From positions 42,292,490 to 42,356,489 of the forward strand of contig NC_090709.1 of the NCBI RefSeq assembly GCF_040954835.1: 64,000 nt of DNA, read 5' to 3'. Of this stretch, positions 45,151 to 57,720 are shown piece by piece; positions within the stretch are counted from its first letter, which is position 1; each line of letters opens with the position of its first letter. Below the pieces are notes generated by a model that worked only from the letters and a program-made list of their open reading frames with translations, was not told where the DNA came from and did no database searches. Position numbers and translations under genes: made by a program. The stretch is from Lepisosteus oculatus (Eukaryota; Chordata; Actinopteri; Semionotiformes; Lepisosteidae).

Positions 45151-48100
45151 AATACGCAGAAGACAGTTCAGCACCACACTAGGTCTGAGCACGAACACTA
45201 AAGGTAAATAGAGGAGAAACAGCAGCAGGGCAGGTTATCCCCTACTGGTGAGAGATCAGGAGTGAAGGTTACACCAATACTCAAGAGTTTAAGACAGGTC
45301 TGACTATTTTAAAAGAGAACAGGTCAGAGATGGGAGGTTACAACTGAGTGTTACACTACAGCAAAGGTGACAGTTCACACCACAGTACACATCTCTGAAT
45401 ATTACAATAGAGTACAGGTGACAGTTAGGCAGACTGGTCTGAGTATTACACTACAGCCCTGTACAGAAGCCCAGGGATCACAACACAGAAGAGGTGACAG
45501 TTAACATAACAGCACAGTACACAGCTCTGAATATTACAATAGATTACAGGTGACAGTTTTAAACATTAGGCTGAGTATTACAGTGCAGCACAGTACACAA
45601 GCCCGGGTATTACAACACAATACAGGTACCAGTTCACATTGCAGTACAGTACACAGCATTGAGTATTACAATCAAGTACAGGTGACAGTTTCAGACAGAA
45701 CTACAGTACTGAGTGTCAAAGTGACAGTTCAGTAGAGTAGGCCATGTCTTACAACAGTACAGTACACAGGGATGAGTATTATAATAGAGTAAAGGTGAGA
45801 GTATGGTACACTGGTCGGGTTATTACATTGGAGCACAGTAAACATGGCTGGATATTACAGCACAATACAGGTGACAGTTGACATCAGTACAGTATACAGG
45901 GCTGAGTATTACAATAGATTACAGGTGACAGTGTGACACACTGCTGTGTTTATTTCACTGTCGTACAACAGACAGGGCTAGGTATTACAACACAATACAA
46001 GTGACCGTTCAACATCACCCTACACTAGAGGGGTCAGGGTGTTACAATAATCCAGGTAACAGTTAACATAACAGCACAGGTCTGAGTATTACAGTCGAGT
46101 ACAGGAGACGGTTTTGGTCAGACATCAGTGTTACACTGAAATTCAGTATGAAGAGTGACTGTTAGAACAGTGTAGATGTGACAGTTCAGTACACCCATCC
46201 GAGTATTACAACACAAGAGATAACAGTTCACATTACAGTACAGTATAGAGGGCTGAGTATTACAAATCAAGTACAGGGGACAGTTTTGGACAGAAACCCG
46301 TCTTACACTGAACTACAGTACTGGCTGAGTGTCAAAACAAGATACAGTTCAGTACAGTAGTCCATGTGTTACAACAGTATAGTACACAGGGATGAGTATT
46401 ATAATAGAGTCAAGGTGAGAGTATGGTACAATGGTCAGGTTATTACATTGTAGTACAGTACACATGGCAGGATATTATAACACAATACAAGTGACAGAGT
46501 TACATCACCATACAATACAGAAGGCTGGGTATTAAAACAGTATAGGTAACTTTTAACATTACAGCACAGTACACAGCTCTGAGTATTACACTAGAGGACA
46601 GGGGGCAGTTTTCGACAGAAGTCTGAGTATTGCACTGAAATACAGGACAGAGGGTGACTGTTACAACATTGTACAAGCAATGTCAGTTCAGTCCAGTCCA
46701 TGAACTACAAAAGTACCCAGGGCTGCACATTAAAATAGGACAGCTCAGATTTGAGTATGAAAACACACTGGCTGTGAAGGTTAAACAAACAGTTGTGTCA
46801 CCGAGTATTACAATGCAGTACAAGCAAGAGTTCAACACACTGGTCGAAGTAGTTCTGTACAGTCCAGGTAAGCACACAGATTTGAGTATGAAAAAACATC
46901 ATAAAAGTGAGAGTAAAGCACACAGGTGTGTCTGAGTATTGAAACTCAGTGAATGGAAGAGTGTAGGAGACAGATTCAGGTACGAATGTCAACTACAGAT
47001 GAAGGTTTAGTATACATCTCTGTCACTGAATATTAAAGCTCACTTACAAGTGAGTCTGTTTAACTATTATAGTACAGTCCACATGTTTGAAGAGTAATGC
47101 TGAGAGTTCAGCACACAGACATGAGTATTATAAAGCACACTGTGGGTCAAAGGTCAGCATACTAGTGTAACACTGAGTATTGAGGCTCAGTAAAAGTGAC
47201 AGTTCAGTACACAGTCAGACATGTGAGTTCCCATCTGAGTATTACAACACAGTACATCACACAGGGCTGGGTATTCTAATAGTATAGTTGCCAGTTTAGC
47301 ACAAAACATTTTGGGTATTAAAACACTGCAGGTGAGGGTGCTACGAACGATTGTCACCGAGTATAAAATTTAAGTACCAGTGAAAGTTCAGCACACTGCT
47401 TGAAGTAGTCGAGTGCAGTCAGGGGGAGAGCTGACCACACACACATTAGAGTATTAAAACACAGTAAAGGATCGAGTTTAGTTTACCAGTCAGAGTATTA
47501 CCACACATTACAGACAACAATGAAGCACACAGTTTTTGTTTTAAAGCTCACTGCAGATGAGAGTTCAGAACACAGGTTTCAGCAGTAAGGCACAGAAAAA
47601 AAAGTACCAGTTATTTTTAGTACAGTCCAGGTGAGAGATGACCACACCATTTTAAAGCACAGAAAGTTGAGAGTTCAGCACCCAAAACTGAGTATTCAAG
47701 TACACTGCAGGTGGTGAAGGTTCAGCAAACCGATGTGTCACTGGTTATTAAAGTTTAGGCTAAGCGAAAGATCAGCACGCTGGTTGAAGTAGGTAAAAGC
47801 TGACCACACAGATTTCAGTATTAAACAATTTAATAAAAGAGGTGAGAGAGTAAAGCACACAGTCAATGGGTATTAAAACTCAATAAAGGTAAGAGTGTAG
47901 CACACATATTTCAGTATTGAAGTACACTACCGATGAAAGCTCAGCACACAGGTGGAAGTAGTTTAGTCCACACCACAGGTTTGAAGATTAAAGCTCAGTA
48001 ACCGAGTTCACCACACAGACTTGAGTATTATAAAGAACACCACAAGTTAGAGGTCAGCATACTGGTGTGTCACTGAATATCGAAACTCTGTACAAATGAC

Positions 48101-49440
48101 AGTTCAGCACACTGGTTTAAGGATAATAGTACAGTCCACAGGTTTGAGTATTAAAGCCCAGTAATGGTGAGAGTCCACCCAAATTTGAGTATTAAAGCCG
48201 ATGACGGTTTAAGCTCAGCATACTTTTGTCACTGAATATTGAAGCTCGGTACAAGTGTTAGTTCAGTACACAAGTCTGAGCATTACAAAATAGTACCAGT
48301 GGGACATGCGAGTTCACATATCTGAGTATTACAACACAATACAGGTTACAGTTCATCACACAGGGCTGAGTATTCCAATAGTACAGTTGACAGGTCTGCA
48401 AACAGTTGTGTCATGAGTATTAAAGTCCAGTACACTGGTTTACTATTTCAGTAGAGTGCAGGTGAGAGCTGACCACACAGGTTTGAGTATTAAAACATTA
48501 AATGAAAAACCATGAGAGCACACAGGTGTCTCTTTGAGTATTAAATCCCAGTAAAGGTAAGAGTGTAGCACACAGATTTGAGTATTAAAGAACACTGCAG
48601 GTGAAAGTTCACCATACTGGTGTGTCACTGAGTATTAAAGTTCAGTACAAGCAAGAGTTCAGGACACTGGTTACAGTAGTTTAGTACAGGTGAGGGTTTA
48701 CCACACAGATTTGAGTATTTAAAAAAATACAGCTATAAAAAGGCTAGATTAAGTATTGAAACTCACAGAGTGTAGCACACAGATCTGAGTATTGAAGTAC
48801 ACTACAGATGAAGGTTCAGCATACATCCATGTCACTGAATATTAAAGCTCACTTACAAGTTAGGGTTCAGCACGCTGGTTTAATAAGTATTTTAGTCCAG
48901 TCCAGGTGAGAGCTGAGCACAGAGTTTGAGTATGAATGCACAGTAAAGGTTAAGCTCAGAGGTGTATCACACTGGTAACACTGGTTTAAGTATGACAGTC
49001 CAGTCCACATGAGGGGTCAGTACACACTTTTGAGTATGAAAGCCCAGTAAAGGCGAGAGTTCACCACTCGTGTGTCAATGTGAGAATTAATGCTCAGTAC
49101 AAGTGAGAGTTCAGCACACTGGTTTAAGTATGATAGTACAGTCCAGGTGTGAGTTCAGCACACAGGTCTGTCATTGAGTATTAAAGCTCAGTACAGGAGA
49201 GAGTGTTTAGTATACAAGTTTGAGTATTACCATTACTATTTTGAGAATTATCAGTATTATTTTGTATTAACACTCAGTGGAGATGAGAGTACAACACACA
49301 GGTGAGGGTATTAAATTAGAATATAGGAAAGAATTCAGCACACTGGTGTATTATTGAATATAAAGTTCAGCTCAGGTGGAAGATCAACACACAGATGTGT
49401 CAGTGTATTAAGGTACAATCCTCTTGAGAACTGAGTACAC
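45150..49440. repeat. degenerate ~45-50-bp tandem array, right arm
   Basis: Reverse-complement counterpart of 33.19-37.56 kb, built of gagtattaaagctcagtaca and gagagttcagcacactggt phrases. It lacks the LINE insertion of the left arm. Confidence 0.85.
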
Positions 49441-49689
49441 CATTGTCAACACTCCACTCCCTACAGTACAGCCACTGATAACAATTCTCACAGAACAGTC
49501 TATCTGAGCAAAGTTTCTCACTCTGGGGTACAAGACTGTGCCCCCCTCTGGAATCAAACCTGCAATCCACAGTCAAAAAGCCCTGTTTAATACTGCAGAA
49601 GTGTAGTGTTTTACAGAGCACAAGCAGCTGGACTGAGAGAAAGACACACAGCTCAAGAGACAGGCAGAGAGATGTCACAGAGACCGACA

Positions 49690-50570
49690 CAAGGAGGAAG
49701 AAAAAGACAGGAAAGAGCTCCTCACCTCCATCCCAACTCCCAGCCATACCCGTCTTCCCACTGGCAGCCTCTGGAAAACTAGGGAAAAGAGAGACAGGAG
49801 AGACCATCAATCCCCATTCTAATCTCCCTATCCATACCCGTCTCCCCAATGTCAGCATCTGGACATCCTGGAAAATTAGGGAACAAGAGTACAGGAGAGG
49901 GTTCAATCTTCATACATACCCGTCTTCCCACTATCAGCCTCTGGCCAGCCTGGAAATTTAAGGAAAATACAGTCCAATGTCAATCCCAACACCTCTTTCA
50001 TACCCATCATCCCACTGGCAGCCTCTGGACTCTGGAAAATTAGGTAAAAGAGAGACAGGAGCGAGCATCCAACCTCCATTCCAACTCCTCATCCATACCC
50101 GTTTTCCCACTGTCTGCCACTGGACATTCTGGAAAACTACAAAAATGAACACAGGACAAAGCATCAACCTCCATCCACATTGGTCTTCCCACTGGCTGCC
50201 CCTGCTGGAGACAGGAGAGACCATGAATCCATACCTGTCTCCCCAGTGTCAGCCTCTGGACATCCTGGAAAATTAGGGAAAAAGAGAGACAGGAGAGAGC
50301 ATCAACCTCCATTCCAACTCCTCCTCCATACCCGTCTTCCAACTGTCAATTTTATGGACATCCCAGAAAATCAGGGAAGAGATTATAGGAGAGAACATCC
50401 AACCTCTATCCCAGCCATACTTGTCTGTCCACTGTCTGCCCCTGGACATCCAGGAAAATTAGGGAACGAAAGCAGGAGAGGTTCAATCTTCATGTCTTCC
50501 TAGTGTCAGCCACCGGACTTAACAGAAAATGGAAAAGGGAAAAGAGACAGGAGTGAGCATCCCACCTCCA
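49690..50570 (-). repeat. tandem array of 30-bp exon-like cores, right arm
   Basis: On the minus strand about eight units repeat the design of the left array: ctctcttttccctaattttc-type tract, CCAG, core of the gatgtccagaggctgacact type, then GTATGG. More units survive here than in the left arm. Confidence 0.6.
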
Positions 50571-51139
50571 TCCCAGGACACGCTGCTGTAGGCTGCACAG
50601 CTGTGACAGCTGGTTCGCGTGTCTGAGGGCAGCAGTCGGGCTCTGCAGTCTCTCTGTGCCTCGTCATCTGGATTCAGCCCAGCGTTCACCTGTCCCTCAA
50701 GATAGCGAGAGAAAACCTGACCTTAACTATTACAGCTGTACAATAACTACACAACATCACTCAGCACAGAGGAGCTGTGTGGATTCATTCACAGCCAACA
50801 AAGCAGAGACATGTCTACACTCTGTTCCACTCCTGATGGTGGTGTCATACATACTACACACTGGTGACAAGAATACTGCTTCTATTACTAGTGTCTCTGC
50901 TGAAAATAATATTATTTCAGGTACTACTGAAAATTACAGCAAAACTGCTTCTCTTACTAGTACTGCTATGCTTTCAATAATAGTGCTGCTAATAAAATAC
51001 GTCTACTAATAATATAACTATTACTTCAACACAATAATACTTCACCAGGCTCTAATATCAATGCTAGTAACTTTATAACAGTTCTCCTCTCTCACTAGTA
51101 GGGTTGTGTGTTCATGCCCTGAGTGTGACACAGGAGTGA

Positions 51140-52260
51140 CAGGACTAACCTGACCTTGTGCTCAGGCTGGAGGCTGGTGTTGGACTCGGGTACGAGAGTG
51201 TAGTGTCAACAGCACACTGACCAGATTCTTATGGGCAGGAGACAGCAGGAGGTCAGGACACAGCCCTGAGGGTCACCCCCTGGAGCCCCGATAGGAGGAG
51301 TCCACTGGCTCTCCGCCAGGAGCTCGTCTCCAGGGAGCAGCCTGAATCAGGGTCACCTGCAGCTCTTCATCATCATCATCATCGTCATCCTCACAGGCTC
51401 CAGCAGGCAGGAGATCGGGACACCCTGGATTTCTCCCCGAGACGACTCCTACTCTGTCCCCTCGGAGTCTGTGGATCCCAGATTGGTCCGATCATCCCCG
51501 ATCATGCAAGACCAGCGTCGCCTGCGAGGGACAGCCAGTGAAGGAGAGACTCACCTGCCTGGTGCCTCGTGCCCTTCAGTGCTGATGGGGTACCCTGTCC
51601 CCTCCTGCGCTGACCGGTCGAGAACATCCTCTTGACTTCTAACTGCAGGTCTGGGGGTGCCCTCTCCTGCGTGGTACAGGGTCTGACCTGGCTCCTGTTG
51701 GGAATAAACATGCCTGAAGGCAGCCTGTGCTCCACCAAGTCCCAACTACTCCAGTCCAGAGCTGCTGTTCTGGTGACCCGTCCTGGAAAGACACAGGTGT
51801 GTTGTCCACAGGCTCTCTTATCCCTTCCTCACCTTGTCTGGGGGTTCTGACACCCCTGGGCTCCCCTTCATTGTTGTGGCACCAATGGGCTCCTCCTCCT
51901 GGTCAGCCAGAGTCTTCGGGGGGTCCAGGCACTGGGGCTCCACCTCCTGGTCAGCTGAGTCTTCGGGGTTCCGGGCACTGGGGCTCCTCCCAGAGTCGAG
52001 GTCCAGGAGGAGTTTCTTCCTGTTGGCTTCTCCCAGATCTTCCAGACTCCTCAGGCCTGAGCTGGGCTGGGAGGAGGGAACCTTCCCCGAGATCCTGGAG
52101 TCCGACATCCAGACGAGACGACCGGCGAGATGGAGCCGGTGGGGGGTGGGGGGGGGGGGGGGGGGAGGATGAGGGCGTCTGGGCTCCTGGTGTCTGACTG
52201 GGAGAGAGCTCCGATGGTTGGGCGTCTGCTTTTCCAGGATTCCAAAAGGAGTTTGTAGCC
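51140..52260 (-). other. exon-like island in right arm (unrecognised protein)
   Basis: The minus strand has one open frame (52108-51818) reading LRSLEDLGEANRKKLLLDL, DSGRSPSARNPEDSADQEV, then EPIGATTMKGSPGVSEPPD and KVRKG, longer and cleaner than the left-arm version. An acidic segment at 51,365-51,400 gives EDDDDDDDEELQVTLIQ. A poly-G run at 52,142-52,166 disrupts the upstream part. Function unknown. Confidence 0.4.
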
Positions 52261-52759
52261 TTGTACCCCAACTGTGCTCATTGACTGGTTTCGTGAGGAA
52301 TGATTACAGTGAACGCCGGTATGGAAAATAAAAATATATTATTCCAGAAATTAACTGCCTGGTTTAGTGACGAACCATTCCAGTGAACAAGCAATCAAGT
52401 AAAATATTCAGGAAACAGATGGAGGAGATTGTCTGGTCTCAGGATTAACGAGTACACTGGATATCCCAGAAAGAGAGTCCTCGTTAATTCTCTGTTGGAT
52501 TTTCAGTTGTTTTCTGTACAAAAACTGTCCTTCAATAAGCCACAGCTGACGACTCAGATCCGGAATTCCATCTTTGTTTTCCAGGGAATCTTGTGTGCGA
52601 GGAGAATCGGAGATGAACAATAATATACTTGATTGACATGTCCCACTTGGCCAGCTACGAAGATCATATGGTCAACATGATAATTTCTGCACTGATGAGC
52701 CTCTAATCATGTCCATACTAGGCCTGACAAGGTCTCTGGTCTAACTGCACCTCCGACAT

Positions 52760-53372
52760 AAAACATGGAGAACTCAAAATGTCCTTCATTTCAACTGCGA
52801 CAAGATCACGTTGTTGTCGCCAACTGTTGCCGAAAAGCTGGTCAACACTTTCCCCTCCTCCCGTATCTGGAACCTCTCGATTTGCTGGAGTTTCTAAACC
52901 AATGTTTTTGTGTGTCCCAACTGCAGAATCCTGACCAGGTCAAGTGCAAGTGATGACACGACTCCTGTCCTGGAGTCCCTGCACTGGCTTCCGGACAAGT
53001 TTCGCGTCGAAGTGCTCGCCGACGAGGCTCTGCGTGGCTTGGCACCTCAGTACCTGTCTGACTCATCCTGCTCCCCACCTCACAGCCATTGTTCCTCTGA
53101 CTCTGGGCTCCCGTCTGCCCACCCCCCCCCCAAGCTTGTCTACACTCTGGGGGTGACAGGGTCTTCTCCTGGAACTCTCTCCCCGAGGAGTCCTCTTCTC
53201 TAAACTCCCTCAAATACGACTCAAAACCTGCTTCTCTGCTTCTACAGAAGGGCTGCTATTGAACTGGTTGACTTTCCTACTGTACCCCAAATCCTATTTC
53301 TAACTTTGTGTTGTGTTCTTCCTATAAAGCACTTAGAGAGGCCACTTTTAAAGATGCTACATAATACAAAAC

Positions 53373-53408
<36 letters not shown>

Positions 53409-53412
53409 TACC
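52760..53412 (+). pseudogene. LINE ORF2 C-terminal fragment (family B) with (AAT)n
   Basis: Decayed frame pieces include PYLEPLDLLEFLNQC, then NPDQVKCK, and in the next frame LESLHWLPDKFRVE and LAPQYLSDSSCSP. The 3' tail (cacttagagaggccactttt) ends in an AAT run at 53,376-53,408. The most degenerate of the five copies. Confidence 0.82.
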
Positions 53413-54390
53413 CCAACACCTGGAGTTACCCCAATATCTACACCCCAACATCCAGGGCCAAAACATCAGGAACTCACAAACCTCATGCACAGGCTGCATC
53501 AACACAGCCTTTAGACGGAAAGATGTCCGCAGGTCCTGCTGTCTCAGCCCTGATCCCGCTACCTGACAGAAAGTTGGTGGGTCTGGTTCAGGCTGAGACC
53601 CCCTCACTGTGTAAGCTCCCTGATCAGACACCCTTGAGGTCCCGCAGTCTCAGCTCCTGATTCTGCACGGACACGGTCTCCGTCTCTGTCCTGGGGGGAC
53701 ACAGCGGGAAATAATATCGTCACTGAGCCATCCGCTCCGAGGAAACTCACCGTTATATTTCACTAAAAGTGCTTTCCCGACACACCACAATTATTCATAA
53801 TGAAGTTTATTGTCATACGTGGTTTTTTTTAACAAAAGCCTGATGTGTGAATAATGATGTTTAATGTTTGCCGCTGTATATAGCGCCTTTAACCCGCGCC
53901 GTGAATTCTCAGACATCCTGGGATTCGGGCAGCGGCCTTTTAGGTCTGAAACCGGGACTCACCTGAACAGATGTGTTGTGTGTTTGTTTTCTTTATAGTG
54001 ACGAGACTCTACGCACTTGTGTTTCTCGCGGATACTGGGGATTTCAGGGTGGGAGACTAAAAAATAAATAAATATGAGGGTCCGTTAAAGAAAGACGACT
54101 CTTCCGGTGATCTTTTTAAAAGGGCTGATCTGTTATACCTGCGGTGGAGCAGGCGCACAGTCCCGGAGGCGGAATTTGAGCTGAAAAAATAGTTCTTACT
54201 CGCAGATGAAACCCATCCCCAAATACCAGTACGTGATATGGCTATTTCTGTTGTTTTTTTTTTAATTGCTAACGTTATTAGACAGTAGCCGGTGCTTTTT
54301 GTCACCACTGACTGACTTCGCGGTGAGGAAGATGTGGTCCTCGCCTTTGTCCACTGTTGGACATACCGTAACTAACTCGCAGCCTCAAAC
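53413..54390. other. intergenic, no gene recognised
   Basis: No supported exon, repeat or RNA feature was identified in this stretch. Confidence 0.4.
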
Positions 54391-54394
54391 AGAG

Positions 54395-55365
54395 AAGCTA
54401 CACACATTAAAAAACAAATTTGGATAAAAGTGCAACTTGTCGCCCCCTAAATGTGCAGAAGACTTGTGCAGACACAAATGTATACATTGTAAAAACAACC
54501 GGAAAAAAAACGTTCGCTGACATAGGACGGATCTCCGTATGAATCTTGATCGTTTATCAGTGCAAATAAAAGCCGGTTTAATAGGATTCGTCTTCAAATT
54601 TAAACGCAGTAGTCTCGTACCCTCATCTGGTATAATTTAGCATGAATGAGCCTCTTAAATTAAAATCAGGAACATCCCCGTTATACATAAACACGGCACA
54701 AAATAATAATAATTCTATATTAACGTGGCCTACATGTTAATTTACGGTTTAAATTCATTTAAACGTTCCGATTCAGAGCGTCTTGTAGTCCGTGCTAATT
54801 AGGACAGCAATGCTGAGCCCTTTGTGTATTAAGCACAAGTTCAGCTGGTCTCTAACTTCACACAAATTAAAAACTTGGATAAAGTGTAACACGTCTCCCC
54901 TAAGTGATCAGAAGACTTGTGCAGACACAAATGTATATATTATACATACAACCGAAAAAAAAAAAACGTTCGCTTACATCTGAAGGATCTCCGTATGAAT
55001 CTTCATCATTTATCAGTGCAAATAAAACCCGCTTCAATAGGATTCGCGTTCAAATTCAAACCCGCAACTGCTGCTCTCGTTTGTGTCGGGACTGATTACA
55101 GTTGAGTATGGCGTTAGTCATCTCATACCCTCATCTGGTATAATTTTGCATGAATGACCCTCTTAAATTAAAAACAGGAACATCCCGTTATACTTAAACA
55201 CGACACAAAGTAATAGTTCTATATTAACGTGACCAACATGTATTTACGGTTTAAATAAATTGAAATGCTCCGATTCAGAGCGTCTTGTAGTTCGTGCTAA
55301 TTAAGACAGCAATGCTGAGCCCTTTGTGTATTAAGCACAAGTTCAGCTGGTCTCCAACTTGACTC
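54395..55365 (+). repeat. tandem duplication, ~450-500-bp unit, two copies
   Basis: Copy 1 (about 54,395-54,865) and copy 2 (about 54,866-55,365) share gaagacttgtgcagacacaa, gatctccgtatgaatcttca-type sequence, ataggattcg and tcagagcgtcttgtagt. The offset is 453 bp at the left and 502 bp at the right because copy 2 has an insertion near 55,085-55,120. No coding frame. Confidence 0.9.
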
Positions 55366-56230
55366 CGCACGGTTTTTCGTAGCATTGAGCTCAGAGCTGT
55401 AGCTCTTCTCCAGACAGCAGCGTGCTCTCCGAGAGCTCGTTAGAACTGACCCACAGCGGTCAGTATGAAGTTTGCGCTAAACACTGTACATCACATACCT
55501 CTGCTTCCGAGCCCAGTCAGCTCTGCTGTATTCACGACAGGACCTCCGCTCTCTCACTCCCCTGTGATCTGATCCGACAAATGACATTCCCCCCCGCTCT
55601 AGACCACAGACCTTCCTCACACCACCTGGGTGAGATCGCATCCCGGCCAATCAGGAGACTTCGTCAATTAAGCAATTAAGAGTCCAGACACTTTATTGAA
55701 AACTGAAGAATGTTGAATTGTTTCTGAAGAATGCATCTGAAAATAGTCATAATTCTGCTCGAAAGGGCCCTTTACCGCTGTCACAAGGATAAGAAGCAGC
55801 AAACAGTACGTAAAAGTGAATTCAGTTGAAAAATAAGATTTCCTAAAGCCGACATCCGATCTTTTAAACAGCTCGGGGCAAATAATTCTGTGTCTTTTTA
55901 CACAATGTGTCATTTTAAATTCGACACAGAAGCCAGGTACGGAATTCACTTACTGGTCTTGCTGATCCTGCACTGGTCTCCGGAGGGGGAAATATCCTCT
56001 CTATTGCTATGACGACCGTCGCCCTCCTGCTGCCATGACGACCGGTGCCCTGCTGTTGCCATGAAGGCCGCCGGACCCCCGGTGCCCTCCCATTGCCATA
56101 ACGACCGTTGCTCTGGTGCTGCCGCCATGACGACCACTGGGCCCCTGTTGCCCTCCCATCGCCATGACGACCGTTGCTGCCCCGGCAATCTACCTATCCA
56201 AATAGATTTAAAATGGAAAGCTAACGGACT
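55366..56230. other. intergenic, no gene recognised
   Basis: A short degenerate repeat of gccatgacgaccgttgctct type lies at 56,000-56,180 (about six units of ~28 bp). Nothing coding was recognised. Confidence 0.5.
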
Positions 56231-56279
56231 GGGTTAGTTGGCTGCAATTACACTGTATTAGTTTGCGTTGCGAGAGCTC

Positions 56280-56560
56280 TTTGTTTATTAAATAAACGTT
56301 TTGATAAATGGTCTGCGGTAAAATCGACTATTTCTTTTTAACAAATCTGTGGTGCCCATTGTAGCTTCGCCTTTTGCGTAATCATTTTTATGAAATAAAA
56401 AGTATATTAGCACCTCTATGTGAAAAAGCCTCATAAGCGTTGCTCCGTGACTGAATGGGATTCAAAGCCTTCGTTTTGAAGAAGCACTCGAATGTTTTTG
56501 CCGCAGTCCATCCAAGCTGTGGATAAACCCCCAGTTCAGGGAGGGGGGTTATTAGGAGGC
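56280..56560 (+). repeat. unassigned dispersed repeat, copy 2
   Basis: Same family as 21.17-21.44 kb: cccattgtagcttcgccttt, tgtgaaaaagcctcataagc and gcagtccatccaagctgtgg. It ends in gggttattaggaggcc, a piece of the 5S-SINE body. Confidence 0.7.
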
Positions 56561-56564
56561 CAAA

Positions 56565-57090
56565 ATAATAATAATAATAATAATTGCTTGCACTTATATA
56601 GTGCTTTTCTGGACACTCCACTCAAAGCGCTGTACAGGTCATGGGGAATCCCACTACCGCCACCAATGTGCAGCCCCCACCTGGATGATGCGACGGCAGC
56701 CATAGTGCGCCAGAACGCTCCCCACACACCAGCTCTCAGTGGGGAGGAGAGCAGAGGGATGAAGCCAGTTCAGAGAGGGGGGTTATTAGGAGGCCATGAT
56801 TGGTAAGGGCCAATGGGAAATTTGGCCAGGACGCCGGGGTTACACCCCTACTCTTTTCGAGAGACGTCCAGGGATTTTTAATGACCACAGAGAGTCAGGA
56901 CCTCGGTTTTACGTCTCATCCGAAGGACGGCGCCTGTTTACAGTCCAGTGTCCCCCGTCACTATACTGGGGCATCAGGACCCACACGGACTGCAGGGTGA
57001 GAGCGCCCCCTGCTGGCCCCACTCACACCTCTCCCAGCAACAACCTGAGTTTTTCCCAGGAGGTCTCCCCATCCAGGTACTGATACTCCG
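56565..57090 (-). repeat. 5S-derived SINE, near full length
   Basis: Starts with an (AAT)n tail, runs through the complete body (gatgcgacggcagccatagt, ctcggttttacgtctcatcc) and ends with the 5S-like block at 57,060-57,085 (gaggtctccccatccaggta on the plus strand). The cleanest copy in the window. Confidence 0.92.
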
Positions 57091-57439
57091 CCGATTCTCG
57101 TTCTAATGTCTGTAAACAGAAAAGGAAAAGGAAAAACAAAAGTGATAAAGAGGGGGGAAACGCGAAACAACTTTAAAACAGTCAGTATCCAGGCAAAAGT
57201 CCCACTGTCTGGCATTAAAAAAAAACAAAAAAACTAGCCAGGACCTGATTGACAGGTCTTTAGAAGGAAGTTCCATGTAGATCCTATCACACGCCTGAGA
57301 ACAAGAACCACCAGTTTTACTTCTGCAGTCTGCTTCTCTTTTCACTTCCGGCTGTCAAGAGTTTCCAGAACTTCTCTGCTCTTAAAAACAGCTGATATAT
57401 ATATATATATCCCATGTGCCTGGGTCATATCTGCTTCCC

Positions 57440-57720
57440 GTTTCCTTTATAGATATTGCACAGATCTGCGCCTGGGGCTGGGAGGGGTTTGCCGGTTCAA
57501 ATCCCGCAGCCAGCAGAGGAATCCTACTCCCTTGGGGCCCCCCCTGAGCGAGGCCCCGAACCCCAACTGCTCCAGGGCCGCCGTATAAAAGGCCGACCCT
57601 GCGCTCTGACCCCCAGCTTCTCTCTCTCCCCTGTCTGTGTGTCTCCTGGAGAGCCAGCTAGGTCTGCGACAGGACCTATTCCAGAAATCGTACAGGGTTA
57701 ATAAAGTGACGTTATGTTAT
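57440..57720 (+). repeat. tRNA-derived SINE (12.36-kb family)
   Basis: B box GGTTCAAATCC at about 57,495-57,505, the ccccaactgctccagggccg body, and the 3' end ttaataaagtgacgttatgt. Confidence 0.9.

Larger units (their letters stand above)
41466..52260 (-). repeat. giant palindrome, right arm
   Basis: Reverse-complement partner of the left arm. A block checked by eye (49,200-49,500 against 33,125-33,425) differs at only about one base in fifteen. The inner 1.2 kb next to the axis is also very similar, with small indels. Confidence 0.9.

Noticed and set aside
57040..57090. Genuine 5S rRNA gene
   Set aside because: Only the promoter-bearing half resembles 5S, and it is joined to a SINE body.
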